Assembly (NCBI RefSeq): GCF_036711975.1
Contig: NC_091975.1
Span: 6,512,501-6,576,500 of the forward strand
Reading direction: 5' to 3'
Length of the DNA stretch: 64,000 nucleotides
From: Onthophagus taurus
Lineage: Eukaryota > Arthropoda > Insecta > Coleoptera > Scarabaeidae
In this document: one piece after another, positions 1 through 12,200 of the stretch
Layout: every line of letters begins with the position of its first letter
Numbering within the stretch: position 1 is the stretch's first letter
Program-made: the position numbers and the translations under genes
The notes under the pieces: generated by a model
Told to the model about the DNA's origin: nothing
The model's input: only the letters and a program-made list of their open reading frames with translations
The model's database searches: none

Positions 1-357
1 TACTTTACTTGGTGGGATTTCAATCACTGCGGTTGTATCACCCGTTTTTTCTCGCGATTCCTCCGCGCTGACTGCCGCGGAAACTCGCATTTTCTTCTTA
101 GGCGAACCTTTTTTAGTTGGACTATTTATATTATTATTATTATTTTGAGCTTCTTTTTTAACCGCCGGTTTTCTTCCCAATTTTTTACCATTTCTTACTT
201 TTCTTTTTAAGGGCAACTTTGAACGTAGCGGGGGATGAACCGTTACTTGCCCATCGACATCAGGAAGTCTTACAGTTTCCGTTGTTTGACTATGTATTAT
301 TGTCACTGATTTTACTTTTACATTTGGACGTTTTCCTAATAGTTTTGTGCTTAAAAT
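1..357 (-). CDS. Partial exon of an unrecognised lysine-rich protein
   Basis: On the minus strand a reading frame of 119 codons without a stop runs from a splice-acceptor-like TTTTAG (AG at 359-358) to the window edge. It starts ILSTKLLGKRPNVKVKSV and is rich in Lys, Arg, Pro and Asn, with clusters such as LPLKRKVRNGKKLGRKP, an Asn run and KKGSPKKKMR, which resemble nuclear localisation signals. A possible donor (GTAAAG) lies within the last bases, so the exon may end at about base 9. No catalytic or named domain is visible and I do not recognise the family. The open frame and the clean acceptor argue for a real internal exon of a nuclear or nucleic-acid-binding protein; the rest of the gene is outside the window to the left and further up the minus strand. 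Confidence 0.55.
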   Translation of the reverse strand, partial: MLSTKLLGKRPNVKVKSVTIIHSQTTETVRLPDVDGQVTVHPPLRSKLPLKRKVRNGKKLGRKPAVKKEAQNNNNNINSPTKKGSPKKKMRVSAAVSAEESREKTGDTTAVIEIPPSKV

Positions 358-586
358 CTAAAAACCGTCAATTTTGTTTTAGTAATTAATCAAATTTAAT
401 ACATTTTTTAACACGTTGACTGCCGCAATAGTTACTAAAAGTCTATTCATTCTGGCCTAAATTATTATTGTTTTCAGTCGAGAAGCAGCTATGATTGTAA
501 ATGTGATTGTGTAAATCAAAAATGCTGTACGTGGAGGGTATATGTTGAATTCAGGTTAGTTTTTGGTATAAAAAGTGTCAGTAAAA

Positions 587-871
587 ATGAGTTACGAAGA
601 AGAACAACAAAAATTGTGGCAGGAGTGTCTTTCAGATAAAGACGATAATGAACCATTTGAGGATTCTGGTAATGAATTTGTTCCCGGAAATTCTAATTAT
701 TCTTCTGATGATGAACCTGCTAGAAAAAAACCACGCAATGTAAATAAACCTAAAAAAGCATAAGATAGTGTATTGGACACAATAAATGATGTTATTCAAG
801 CAAATATGCAAGAAAGTAGTGATGAGAACAAATGTTGGCGTATTTGGAACAAAAAACACAGTGAATATTAA
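587..871 (+). pseudogene. Decayed ORF resembling a transposase N-terminus (possibly piggyBac)
   Basis: From the ATG at 587 (start MSYEEEQQKLWQE) the frame runs 58 codons to TAA at 761-763 and then continues in the same frame for 35 codons (DSVLDTINDVIQANMQ...) to a second TAA at 869-871. The composition, an acidic Asp/Glu/Ser stretch followed by a basic RKKPR cluster, resembles the N-terminal leader of insect piggyBac-type transposases, but the catalytic core is not present downstream. The single in-frame stop with uninterrupted frame after it suggests an old coding sequence. The family assignment is inference; a cellular gene exon is also possible. Confidence 0.35.
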
Positions 872-2254
872 GCTTTTCAAATTATTTCTAACCTCAGAAG
901 TCATTGAACTAGAGGTACGAGAATCGAATAAACATCCACATCAAATTATTAATAGCAAAACCTCAAAAAATTGTAGCTAACTTAACTTTATGAGTAAAAA
1001 GTCATCAAAACGATTTGGTACAAATTCGCATGCAATCTAATAGAAGAGAGATTAATCTAATATACAGTGTGTCCCAGGATAGATGTTACAAGGGGTATAA
1101 TGACTTAAAAAATTTTGAATTTTATTTTTAGGCTGAGTAATTAAGCCCTGCTTGGTGTGGAGAGAATTTTAAGTATATTTTCATATTTTGAAAGTCTTGA
1201 TAGTGAAGCGAAAACTATTTTGAGTTCAGGTAAAGTAAGCTTTTTGTTCATGATGCGGCAAAATATTGTGCTGTTTTACTTGTGTGATGTTTTATACACA
1301 AGTTATTAATCTATAAATTTGGATTTCTTTAATTTTAAGAGACTCTTATAAAAAACTCAGGGTTTCGGGCAAGTTCAGGTTCAAAAGAATATTAATCAGG
1401 TTCGACAAAAAATTCATTTAATTAAACACAAAATCAAATTAACTCGTTATATGAGTAACAAAAAAAATGGTTTTCCTAAATTTACTTTAATAACAATGTT
1501 TATTTACGAGTGATAAATTTTTAAATAAAATAGATAACTGCGGTTATCGACTGAAATAATATCGATATTAGAAAGAACCCGTTTATTACTTGAGAGAGAG
1601 AGAGTAGGATAAAACTAGTTAGAACCGTTCTTTGAAAATAACAAATGGCCGATGCCTTAAGTTGTCATCAAACTCGTTAAAAAAAAAATAGAATTAAATA
1701 AATGAACGTTATTCAAGAAAACTAATAAATCTTTACACACAAGTAAGTATTGATCAAAATTATAGGAAACTCTTGTGAGTTATTCTTTGACTTTGATTCT
1801 TTGAATTTTCTTTTTGTAGGTTATGTTAAATAATAGAATAAAATTATCATCCGACTCACTGTGAAAAAGAAAGGATTGGAGTTCAATGTGGTATCTGGAT
1901 TATGGATTGTCTCTTGTGTTCGGGGCACTAACTAATTTTCTTCAAGATTCTTCTTACGGGAAATTGAACTGTTTGTTCTTCGGAAGTTTTCGGAATAGGA
2001 TGATTCACTTTTTATTTTAATATTGTAAGTTGATTTGACTTTTAAAAAAAAAAAAATTATCTTAAATTTTTAAGGTTATCTCTTGAGATTCAAAATTTCT
2101 TCTATCTGACGACGTGGATTCGACGCTGGTCCGACGACGACTCTCTCACTCCCTGTTCGCGATCTCCTTATATACCCCGGCACTCCAACTGTTTTTTCCT
2201 CGTTTCTGATTGGCTCTTAGCTTCGCGCACTTTTCAAAATTCAAAATTCTTGCT
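872..2254. other. Intergenic AT-rich stretch without a recognisable gene
   Basis: No exon can be supported here. Visible items are a transposon-end-like string at about 1068-1085 (CAGTGTGTCCCAGGATAGA), a short GA run near 1592-1606, and a promoter-like TATATA at 2169-2174 followed by CACTCCAACT, preceded by a more GC-rich stretch from about 2110. The last item adjoins the first copy of the 399-bp duplication and could be the promoter part of an old long terminal repeat, but no matching second repeat with TG..CA ends was found. Confidence 0.4.
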
Positions 2255-2653
2255 TCGAAACTAGCGTCATCTCTTGATTTTTCTCGGAATTAACCTTCAA
2301 AATTAAATTCTTTTTCCGTTGATTTCTCCCTTATTCCTTTATGAAACGTAATAAAACTTCGTATTCAACGTTGTCTTTTCTTGTTTTCAGACATACATTG
2401 GAGTACACGCCAAAATTCATCAATGAGCAAAGTTAGAAAAATTCAATTTTAAATCAAGGATTTCCTCCTCAAAATAACGTTAAAACATCAAAGGATGGAT
2501 GAAAAATATACTTTAGGAGCTGAACTATATTAATTGATACTTTTGGAAGCAAACTAAACGGTTTTAGATAAGATTTCCACCAACAAAAAATCTCTGTCAA
2601 AATTTCAAGGTTATGTTCTCTCGGTGAACTAAACGATGGTTAATTTTATCACA
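2255..2653 (+). repeat. 399-bp direct repeat, copy 1
   Basis: Begins TCGAAACTAGCGTCATCTCT and ends ACGATGGTTAATTTTATCAC. The second copy starts 518 bp further on, has the same length and differs by only a few substitutions concentrated in its first 140 bases. Nothing in it looks coding. It may be part of a dispersed element or a local duplication. Confidence 0.9.
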
Positions 2654-2772
2654 GTATTGATTAAATTTAGTATTTCCCAAAATTTTTAATTAATTCATTA
2701 CAAAAACATATTATTTTTACACTAATTATTATTAAAAAAGATTAAATTTAATTTGATTTTGTAATTTTCGCA

Positions 2773-3171
2773 TCGAAACTAGCGTCATCTCTCGGATTTT
2801 TTCGGAACTAACCTTCAAAATTAAATTCTTTTTTCGTTGATTTCTCCCTTATTCCTTTATTAATCGTAATAAAACTTCGTATTCAACGTTGTCTTTTCTT
2901 GTTTTCAGACATACATTGGAGTACACGCCAAAATTCATCAATGAGCAAAGTTAGAAAAATTCAATTTTAAATCAAGGATTTCCTCCTCAAAATAACGTTA
3001 AAACATCAAAGGATGGATGAAAAATATACTTTAGGAGCTGAACTATATTAATTGATACTTTTGGAAGCAAACTAAACGGTTTTAGATAAGATTTCCACCA
3101 ACAAAAAATCTCTGTCAAAATTTCAAGGTTATGTTCTCTCGGTGAACTAAACGATGGTTAATTTTATCACA
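2773..3171 (+). repeat. 399-bp direct repeat, copy 2
   Basis: Second copy of the sequence at 2255-2653, separated from it by 119 bp of unique AT-rich DNA. After about the first 140 bases the two copies look identical over some 250 bases, so duplication or gene conversion was recent. It ends about 140 bp short of the CFAP92 stop codon and could overlap the 3' untranslated region of that gene. Confidence 0.9.
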
Positions 3172-3310
3172 ATATATATGTCAAATGGAAGTTTGAAGAT
3201 TCTAGTTTATGATATGATATAAAAACTATATGATAACAATTTATAAAAAAAGTAGTCCTTTTTATGATTTTTTTAATTTTTTGTTAACATAATTTAGGTA
3301 CATACAAACA

Positions 3311-6029
3311 TTAACTTTCAGAAGAATAAAAAGAAGCGGAACTTATAGACACTAATTTTTGTGCGGAATAACATTCGTTCCATCTCATACAAGTACCAAA
3401 TTCAAGGTCAAAACTTAAAAGTTCATCAACGGTAGGAAATAAATTATACATGGTCATATCTTTTAAAGTTGGACTTCTAAAAAGTAAATCAAGTTTTTTT
3501 AGCGCATCCCAACACGGTGAAGGGATATATCCTTCTAAATAAACTTTTTCCATCGATAAAATATCTTTAAGAGGTCTTTGCATTGTGATTATACAAAATC
3601 CGCCCATTTTAACAAAATATTTATAAAGTCTTTTTGTAAAAATCATGCGATCGTTGTAATAAATTTTAACGTCTTCCGGTGAACTTCTCATCATTTTTTC
3701 CCATAAAGGCATCATATAATCTTTAATAGATCCCTCAATATAGAATGCGAAAGTTGTTCCATTATCTATTATAAAACCAGTCATATAACTTTCACTATCT
3801 AAATCAATTTCATGATTACTTCTAGTTCGATTTGGCGAAATCTTATCACCTCCTAACTGTTCATTATGATTCAAAAGAAAATCAATTAATCTTTCAGCCA
3901 TTTCAAGTTTTTTTACAACCAAAAACATACGATTTAAGTTTTCAGCTTTAGCACCAACAGAATGCGCTATGAGATTTATTGGAGCGGCAAAAGCAAATTC
4001 AACTTTTAAAGTAGTTCCAAATTCAATTAAATCATATTCTAAAATTGAATTTTTTGAATGTTCTGTAAACATTGTTTTAATATTTATGTTATTAGCTGTT
4101 ATAAAGGTTTCATCTACTTCTATTGGAGATAATTTAACTTTTTTGTATTGAATATTATCAGGATTATGACAAGCTTGATTCGCAGAAACGCCCCAACTTG
4201 GAATTAATAGAGGTGATAAATCATAACCAACAACAGCGATAACTTCAGTATCATTTATAACTGTTTCATTATTATTTTTTTGTAATTTAAAAAAAGCTTC
4301 CGTTGGCGACAATCTTTTACTAATTCGATCATCATTTCGTTTGCTACCGAATAAATCCGATTTAACATCCGGAGTTAGGTCGTTTCTTTTACCGCAAATT
4401 TCAACAAAAAAACGTTGAGTTTGTATAAACTCAACCAATTTCATACTAGGTAAATCTTTAATAAAATGAGCGTGCGATTCGCTAAAACGAACCAATTTTT
4501 TAATATCTCTCGGTATCGTTTCGCCTCGCATCAAAAATGGAATGTTATAACGTACAAATATCGAATCAAAATTAAGTTTTCTTAACGTTTCAACATCTAA
4601 ATCATCAATCTTGTCTATTTTAACAACAAAAGGATTTAAATCATATTTTTGTTGTCGCGTCATCAATTTTTCAACGGCTAATAAAACGTAACCATTTGTT
4701 ATAGTTAAATTTGGATTACGAACATCGAACATTGCCAAATTTGGGTCAGTAAAAAATATTTCTCCGCTCACTTTAACCGACATTTCATTTGACATTTTAG
4801 GGGATTTTTTGGATTTCTTTTCAGACTTTTTATCCTTTTTCTTTTTCTTTTCCTTTTTCTTATCCTTTTTCTTATCTTCTTTCTTTTTACTCTTTTTAGG
4901 TATTTTAATCTCTTTAATTGGAGGATTTTCAATTGTAATTATTTCATCTTCGGTCATCGGGGGAGGAGAATTCGAAATATATTCCTTAAAGAAAAAATCT
5001 TCAGTCCCTTCCAGTATCATTCTATCCATCCAATGTTTAAATGTAATATCTTTAAATATATATGTTTATTAATAAAATAAATAAATCGTTAAAGTCTCAC
5101 CGCTACGCGATAATTTAGAAATAACTTCTTTCTGGTTTTTAATTCCAGGCTTATAAATACAACTAACAATCAAATCTTTGATAAACCCATCCAATATTGC
5201 TGAAGGTGATTCTTTTTTCTCTTCAACCAAATTTGGATCTTCCGTAAAAACGGGAACTAAATCATCAGAATGGACATCGGAAAGTTTTAGATAAAAAACT
5301 TTAGTCTTTTCTGATTTGGCCCTAAAAATAATTAAAAAAGAAAATTAATAACACTAGCCAACAAATTTACATTTTTAAAAAATTTTTTTAGTGTCGCCAT
5401 CTATGAATCAATTATTAATTTATAAACAGTTTCCTGTAACTTTAAACTTGATTGAACCTTACTTTTGAGCAACTTTACTTTTGTTGCTATAAATTTTAAA
5501 CTCAATTACGTGTTGATGCAATTTAATTAATTCATCATCTTCGAAAGTGTTCATACAATGCTCAATAAAAACGGGAACCCAAGCTTTATCCTCGGTAAGT
5601 TTTATACGATAAATTATATCTCCTTCTTCAAAAAACACCTAAATCAGAACGAAAAATTGGGGTGTTTCATTTAGATTAAGTTTAATTAATTACTTTTGCA
5701 ACCCCCCTCCAACAAACAACATCAACTTGTTGTTTGGGCCTATCGGGAATTAAAGTATACTCAATATGAGCAAACCCTATAGGAGGTCCAACATCTAAGA
5801 CGTATTCTGGTTTTGGTGGCTCTTCTTTAATTTGTACCTCACTCGTTGTTTTCGATGATTTATCTTTACCTTTCTTTTTATCTTTTTTCTTTTTGTCTTT
5901 TTTCTTCTTGTCTTTTTTCTTTTTATCTTTTTTATCTTTTTTCGTTTTCTCTTTACCTTTTTGATGTTGTTCAGGTACCGAGGCAGAAAAACCGAGTAAA
6001 AATCCAACCCTAAAAGTAACCAAGCCCAT
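3311..6029 (-). CDS. CFAP92: CFAP92-like (KIAA1257, DUF4550) cilia and flagella protein
   Basis: Four exons, read on the minus strand: 6029-5694, 5638-5463, 5321-5101 and 5049-3311. The joined frame is 2472 bases (823 aa) and stays open across all junctions, with donors GTAATT, GTAAGG, GTGAGA and acceptors TTTAG, TTTAG and AAAG. Residues about 30-62 are almost only Lys and Asp/Glu; a second Lys-rich run lies at about 294-328. Between them (from IEYTLIPDRP to the end of exon 3) is the region I match to DUF4550; the long last exon has the motifs GYVLLAVEKLM and GFIIDNGTTFAFYIEG. Identity is by remembered family resemblance, not a search. CFAP92 is linked to motile cilia, so sperm axonemes would be the expected site in an insect. 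The start ATG at 6029 follows no clear upstream exon; a TTTTAG lies just inside the reading frame, so the first residues may differ. The gene is divergent from PHF14. Confidence 0.8.
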
Positions 6030-6273
6030 TTTTTTCAAATTCAAATGAAAAAAAATAATTCGAAAAAGAAAATGTTAGAATTTTGAGAAGACACATTTCA
6101 AACATAATTTATATTTTGACAAATAACTTTTTTTTTCTTCTCCGTTGAAAATCGATCGTCGACGAAGGATAACAGGCACCGAAAGGACTCCTGGTTGGAC
6201 CGCGCGTTCCACGCCTTCCCTTCTCGCAGGACGAAAAGGATCCTCTGCTGACTGTCGAAAAAAAATTAATAAA
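6030..6273. promoter_or_regulatory. Shared bidirectional promoter of CFAP92 and PHF14
   Basis: Only 244 bp separate the two start codons, which point away from each other, so both promoters must lie here or in the 5' ends. The stretch contains an AATCGATCG box near 6150 that resembles the DREF element common in insect housekeeping promoters, and no TATA box. That the two genes share control is inference from spacing. Confidence 0.6.
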
Positions 6274-9200
6274 ATGGACGAACCGGTATCATCGCATCTT
6301 GAAAAAGCCGAAGACATCGATTTTATAACCAAAACCGCCAGTAAGTACATAGTTTAAGTGATCATTTCGTTCGCGGTCTTTTTCAAAATTGTTTATTTTG
6401 TAATTTTTTAAAATCCTCATTCTGATGCGGTGTCGATGAGCGGCGTCCTTTACGCCATGTTTATTATTTTCAAGGTCGTCGTTTTAGGTTATGTTATGTG
6501 TCAACGTACCGAAAGGTTTTTTCGACAAAATCAATGGAAATGAGCTCTCGTAGGTTACATTTTAGTAATATTATTTAACTATATGTTTACATCAACCTTA
6601 TTTTTACGCTAAATCCTTAATAAATCGCTTTAATTAACCAAAACTATGATTAATCAATTAGTTTTTAGGTTATGTTATAGACGCTTTGTTATAAATAACT
6701 TCATTTAGAATATTTTTTTAGTTGAAAGAGATCCTAAAAAAAGAAGGGTCAAACCAGTCGAAACGCAATCATCGATTTTAGACTTCGATTTAGGCGAAAG
6801 TTCTGATGATTCGGATTTTCGGATTGAAGATCATCCCGAAATCAGCGATGATGATTCCATGGATAGTAATTGCGAAGAAGCAGGTAAATTTAAGGAGTGT
6901 GGGAAGTTAGCCCCCCATTTTTTGATTTTTAAATTTTTCATTGTTGTTCTAGATTGTTTTAGAGTTGCTCTACATTGAGAAAAAATGGGCTTATTGATTT
7001 TTGGAAAAATCTGATTTTCTTTGTTGTTTTGGGTAGTTCTAGTTATTGTTCTAGAAAATCAAAATTATGGGATACATCATTACAAAGCTATAACTTAAAA
7101 TAGGTTTGGGTGCCAAAAAGTTTTTCTATTTTCAATTCCTTATTACAAATATATACTTATTATACCTAAAGCAATCTGGAACAACTCTATAAAAGACACT
7201 TTACTCTTTAAAAATTAATGTTTTAAATTGCACAATAAGAATTAAAACACATAGAACAATCTAAAATAACTCAAACTTTGCTGATTCAAATTGTTCTAGA
7301 TGTGCTTTAGGTTTAAGCTAGGGAAAAAAAGGTTTTTCTGGTTACATAGACATTAATTTTGCAAAATCATATCTTCTTAAAAATAGCAAAATGCAGACTT
7401 AACAAGAAAAATAATAAATCAACAAATGAATAATCCAACTATTCGATCAGCAAACAAAAATACACTATTTGTATTATACATTATGTATTAAAAACTAAAT
7501 ATCTCTGTGTCTCACCCACACATAGATGTATTTATTATATATTTATATACCCTGCTCAAAAAAAGTAGGGGAACATTTTTCGAAATCTAACTTTATTTAA
7601 CTAAAGAAAATTACAAAAACAATATTACAACTCTTAGTTACTTCTAAGTTACACTTAAAAATGTAAATTAATAACACAAAACAAAGTGGAAAATGTCAAG
7701 TATGTTTTGAATTCGCGAATGAAAGCCTACTAAAGATGACAAATTAATTCAGTTGTCAATTTTTGTTGATTAAAAGCGTCATGAGGCATCTTAGTGAAGT
7801 GCAAGTTGCTCATGCTGTCGCCCTACATGTTAGCAGGGATTTTCGAGCGTTTATGGAATCGGTTTCGGGAGACTGGCCAACATGTTAGAAGAGCTGGACA
7901 AGGTTGAAATCTCAAAATCAAGACCGATTTCTTGTCCTTTCCTGTCTATGTACGCGTACTGTCACAGCACAAGACCTCCTAAACGACCTAAGACGAGCAT
8001 ATAGAATGGAAATTTCTGATCAAACTGTTAGAAACAGATTAAAAGAAGCGAATGAAGCCTTACGCAGCATCACAAAGCAGGGCGAATGAGGTTAGCTCTG
8101 GATCACAGAGATTGGCAACTTCGTCATTGGACGCCTGTACTGTTTACAGACAAGTCCAGATTTCGTTTAATTCGTGATCCTGGTGAACGCTACGCAGCCG
8201 CTACTATACAAGAAGTGGATAGATTTGGTCGGGGATCTGTTATGGTTTGGGCTGGAATCAGTATAGACAAGAGAACTGATCTTGTTATTGTTGCTGGTAG
8301 ACTAAATGACCATGTGCGGACCATGTGGTGTCTGCTTCATATGGGGTCGCTCAAAATTTCATCCTAATCCGGCATCACCAGAAACTTTTTGTAAGAACGC
8401 CGGCCATTCCATGACATTCAGGTCATGGAATGGCCGGCGTTAAGTCCTGATCTGAATCCTATTGAACACGTCCTATTCAATTGAGATAGCAAAATAGCAG
8501 TACCTAACCATGGCAACCAACAGTTTCAGATATCAAAAATTAATCATTGTCTTAATAAAGTATCTGAAACAACTGGTTGCCATGGTTACGTATGGCTACT
8601 GCTATTTTTCTACCTCAAACTTCAAGACAATATTTCTCGAAAATTTTGTTATGTAACTAATATTAATTTGGCGGTACCAAATCCAGAAAAAAAATCGTCT
8701 TTCATATTCCATAATAAAAATGGGGATTGCTATTTGAAAAAGATAGCGATGACGTCATAATTTGTTTAAAACTGGCGGAAAAAATTTGAAATATATACCA
8801 AGAAATGTAAATCCTTAGACCCGTCTCTGTATCCCATAATTTTGATTTTCTAGAACAACCTGGAACAACAAAGAAAATCTGATCTTTTTAAAAATGAGCT
8901 AGTCAAAAAACCCGTTTTTTCAGTTTTTATTTTTTCTATTTGACGCTTTGGAACAATCTAAAACAGCAATGAAAAGTTTAAAAATAAAAAATGGGGGGTT
9001 AACTTCTCGCACTCAAATTTAAGTTTTAATAAAAGCTCATTAATTTAATAATTAATTTTTTTAAGTATCGGAAAGTACCGATGATGAAGAAGATAATTCT
9101 AGTTCCGATTTAGATGATATAAAGGTAAATCTTCCCTCGAATGGTCTTTCAGTCGCCGACATAATTCAAAAAGCAAATGCACAATCGAAAAATTTACCAC

Positions 9201-12200
9201 TCGACGAGAAAGCTGCGCAATTATTAATTTGTTGTGGTTGTTTGGGAGATCAATCGGATGGTATAAATGAAATTGTTGAATGCGATAGCTGTGGGGTGAC
9301 CGTCCATGAAGCTTGTTATGGAATAACTGATTCGGCCAGTTTATCTAGCACAGATTCTTTATCACCAACGGCTGCCTGGTTTTGCGAAGCATGCACCGCC
9401 GGCGTAAAAACTCCAATTTGCGAACTCTGCCCGAATTCAGGGGGAATTTTTAAAGAGACGGATGTTGGAAAATGGGTTCATTTGGTTTGCGCCCTTTACA
9501 TACCAGGCGTTGCATTTGGCGAAGTTGATAAACTTTCAAATGTAACTTTGTTTGAAATGCCGTATAACAAATGGGGCGCAAAACCTTGCAGTTTATGCGT
9601 CGATGATAGATTCGCTAGAACAGGAGTTTGTATTGGTTGTGACGCCGGGTTATGCAGGAATTTTTTTCATGTTACATGGTAAAAAACGTTTTTTATTTTT
9701 AACACAAAATTTATATCGATTTTATTTAGCGCTCAAAGGGAAGGGTTCTTATCGGAAGCGCACACCGAAGAAGTTGATCAAGCCGACCCATTTTACGCTC
9801 ATTGTAAATTACATTCGGATAAAACACTTGTTAAACGGCGAAAACGAAATTATTTAGCAGTACAATTAAGAATGCATTATCGAAAATTGCAATTTCTTAA
9901 AGGAGGCCACAATGATACACCCGAACAATTGAGGATTAATAAAAAATTAAGCAAATCTATGCAGAAATATTTGAGTAATAAAATTCAAAGGACACCGCCT
10001 TGGGGTAAAAAAACAAAATATTATCACTAGAATTAACACTAGACCTGGAACTTCTTCTCTTCTTTCTAGATTTAGTGTAATAATAAGCGTTTTATTGTTT
10101 TTCTACAGTACCTTTCCCAAAATCTGCTTCCTGTCAATTGCCTCTTCCATTAGCTCACTACACCACCTCTCCACATCGTCTGCCCAGTACCTGTTCTCTC
10201 TCTCCTTGTTGCCACAGCAGAATCTGGCTACAAATATCTTCCCTTTATCTTCCCCTTCATCGACAGATACTTTGGCAGTTCCTCTGTCACTATCTTCCCT
10301 ATCTCTCTGCCCATATATTAGCCTCCTCTCCTTAATTTCCTTCCAGCACTCTCCTAGGATCCTGCAATGCGATCTTCCTTCTATCATTTCCTCGTACTTC
10401 ACTGCTCTTCTCCCAGCCTCCACCCTTACTGCATCCACCTGCATCCTTCACTACATACCCTGGAGTCTCTCTTGCCAACTCTAGTACCCACCAGCAATCC
10501 TTGTTCTGTCCATCCCCATACTTCTGCGCCGTACATCATTGTGCTCCTCAAACATAACCATTCTTTTTTCTCACATCCCTCCCAAAAGTTCTTTCCACCC
10601 ATCCTCAAACCCGTCCCGTGTTCGCTTTCCAGGTATGTATTCTCTCGACGTTTACCTCCAACCCCTTCGCCTTAAACTATCTCTCCAGAGACCTCATCAT
10701 CTCCACCGCCACTCTAGCCACGACCACCAAACGTGCACCTTTGTTCCTTCTATCACCACCTCACCTATTTGCTCTCTCACAAGACTCTCTTCCAAGTCCT
10801 GCGAATAGTGTGGGACTAAGCGGGCACTCTTCGTCGTCCAGAATACCTCGCTTAAGTTTTCCCCCACTTTAATCATGGCCATAGTCTTCCTATACGTCTC
10901 CTTCACTCTATCTATTAGCTGTTCTGTGATATAGTCGTCCACACCAAGATCCGGAATTACGATACGGCTGTAAAAGACCCTTAACAAGAAGGGGCAATAG
11001 TTTTATGATGGTGTACTTAAACAAATCATAATAAAGAGGTACCTTTAGTATTTTGGGTTCACACAAATCAGGCACGGCATAAGCATAATTTAGAAGAATT
11101 AGATAGTGATGTAGTTCGGGCTTTAGGGTTGCGTTTTCGATGTTATTAATATTATTATTATTTAGTATTATTATACAGGGTTTCCCAAAACTCCCGGGAC
11201 GGAGCTACAAGTTTTGAACGAGTAAAGAAAAATATTTGAGTCATAAAAACTACATTCCCTTATCGAGTTTTACCTTATTTTAAAGGTAATGGAGAAAAAA
11301 ACACAACCTCATAAACTAAAACCCTATATCTTAATTATTTCAAGAATTATGAAGGGTTGACGATTTTTATAACAAATGTTGAAATTGTCGACCTTCTTCG
11401 GTTTCGCAATGACCCAAACGCTCATAAACCATCAGGAGCATATCCCTAGTGATATTGGTAGTTTCTTCAAATATGAGATTTTCCAAATTATTTATTGATT
11501 CTGGTTTTGTTGCATAAACTCTACTTTTCAGAAACCCCCAACAGAAAAAATCCAGTGGTGTTAGATCAGGAGATCGTGGTGGCCACTCAATTTGACCAGT
11601 TCTGCCAATTCAACGGTTTAGAAACATGCGGCTTAAAAAGTCTCGGACTGCGCGAGTAAAATGTGGAGGAGCATCATCTTGTTGGATTTTGATTTTCTAA
11701 CAGTTGCAGATATCTGTTCAAATTTGCATTAATAAAAAATGGACCAATTATATTCTCCCCCATAATACCAGTCCATACATTAATTTTCTGTGATCTCTGA
11801 GTATGATCTTCTCTTATTAAACGTGGATTTTCGTCACTCCAATCACTAGGGATACACCCTTTTACTCCCATACGTCGTTTATTACCTTCAATAGCTTCTT
11901 CTTCACTGTCTCCTTCGCCTCCAACCATGTCTCATTCTGGATCTCATCCTCTTCAGTCCCCTGAATACTGCTTCAGGTTTAGTGTTAATTCTAATTTTAG
12001 TTTAATTAACACTGGCCATGAAAGTCTTCATACTTATATTTTTCTAATTTATTTTATAGTTCCAACACAAAAGATGCCAAGGTTATTAACAACAAGTGCA
12101 TCAGCCTGTCGAAAATTATTAAAAAAAGCTGAATTAATGGGAATAGATACATCTCAATTAGAAATGCAAGAGACCCAAATAACGACTTTAATGGATATTC

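Larger units (their letters stand above)
6895..9014. mobile_element. Mutator-like non-autonomous element with long inverted ends
   Basis: Starts GAGTGTGGGAAGTTAGCCCC and ends as the inverted match (GGGGTTAACTTCTCGCACTC). The inverted arms cover about 6895-7075 and 8826-9014 and are clearly homologous with gaps; both inner ends read through GAAAATCAAAATTATGGGATAC. A perfect 9-bp duplication flanks it. Long inverted ends plus 9-bp target duplication are typical of Mutator-like elements, so that class is inferred. No Mutator transposase is present inside. The interior holds a decayed Tc1-like transposase, a small hairpin MITE and unexplained AT-rich DNA, so it is either non-autonomous or was later invaded. 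Confidence 0.7.

Noticed and set aside
4809..5072. Plus-strand 87-codon hydrophobic Phe/Leu-rich frame as a membrane protein
   Set aside because: It is the antisense shadow of the lysine-rich run of CFAP92.
10095..10872. Plus-strand Ser/Pro/Leu-rich frames
   Set aside because: Antisense shadow of the LINE fragment, whose minus-strand frames match reverse transcriptase.
11927..12059. N-terminal extension of PHF14 exon 5
   Set aside because: The frame is open by chance; phase and family alignment place the acceptor at 12059 (TTTTATAG) and the upstream part is CTAG-type repeat.
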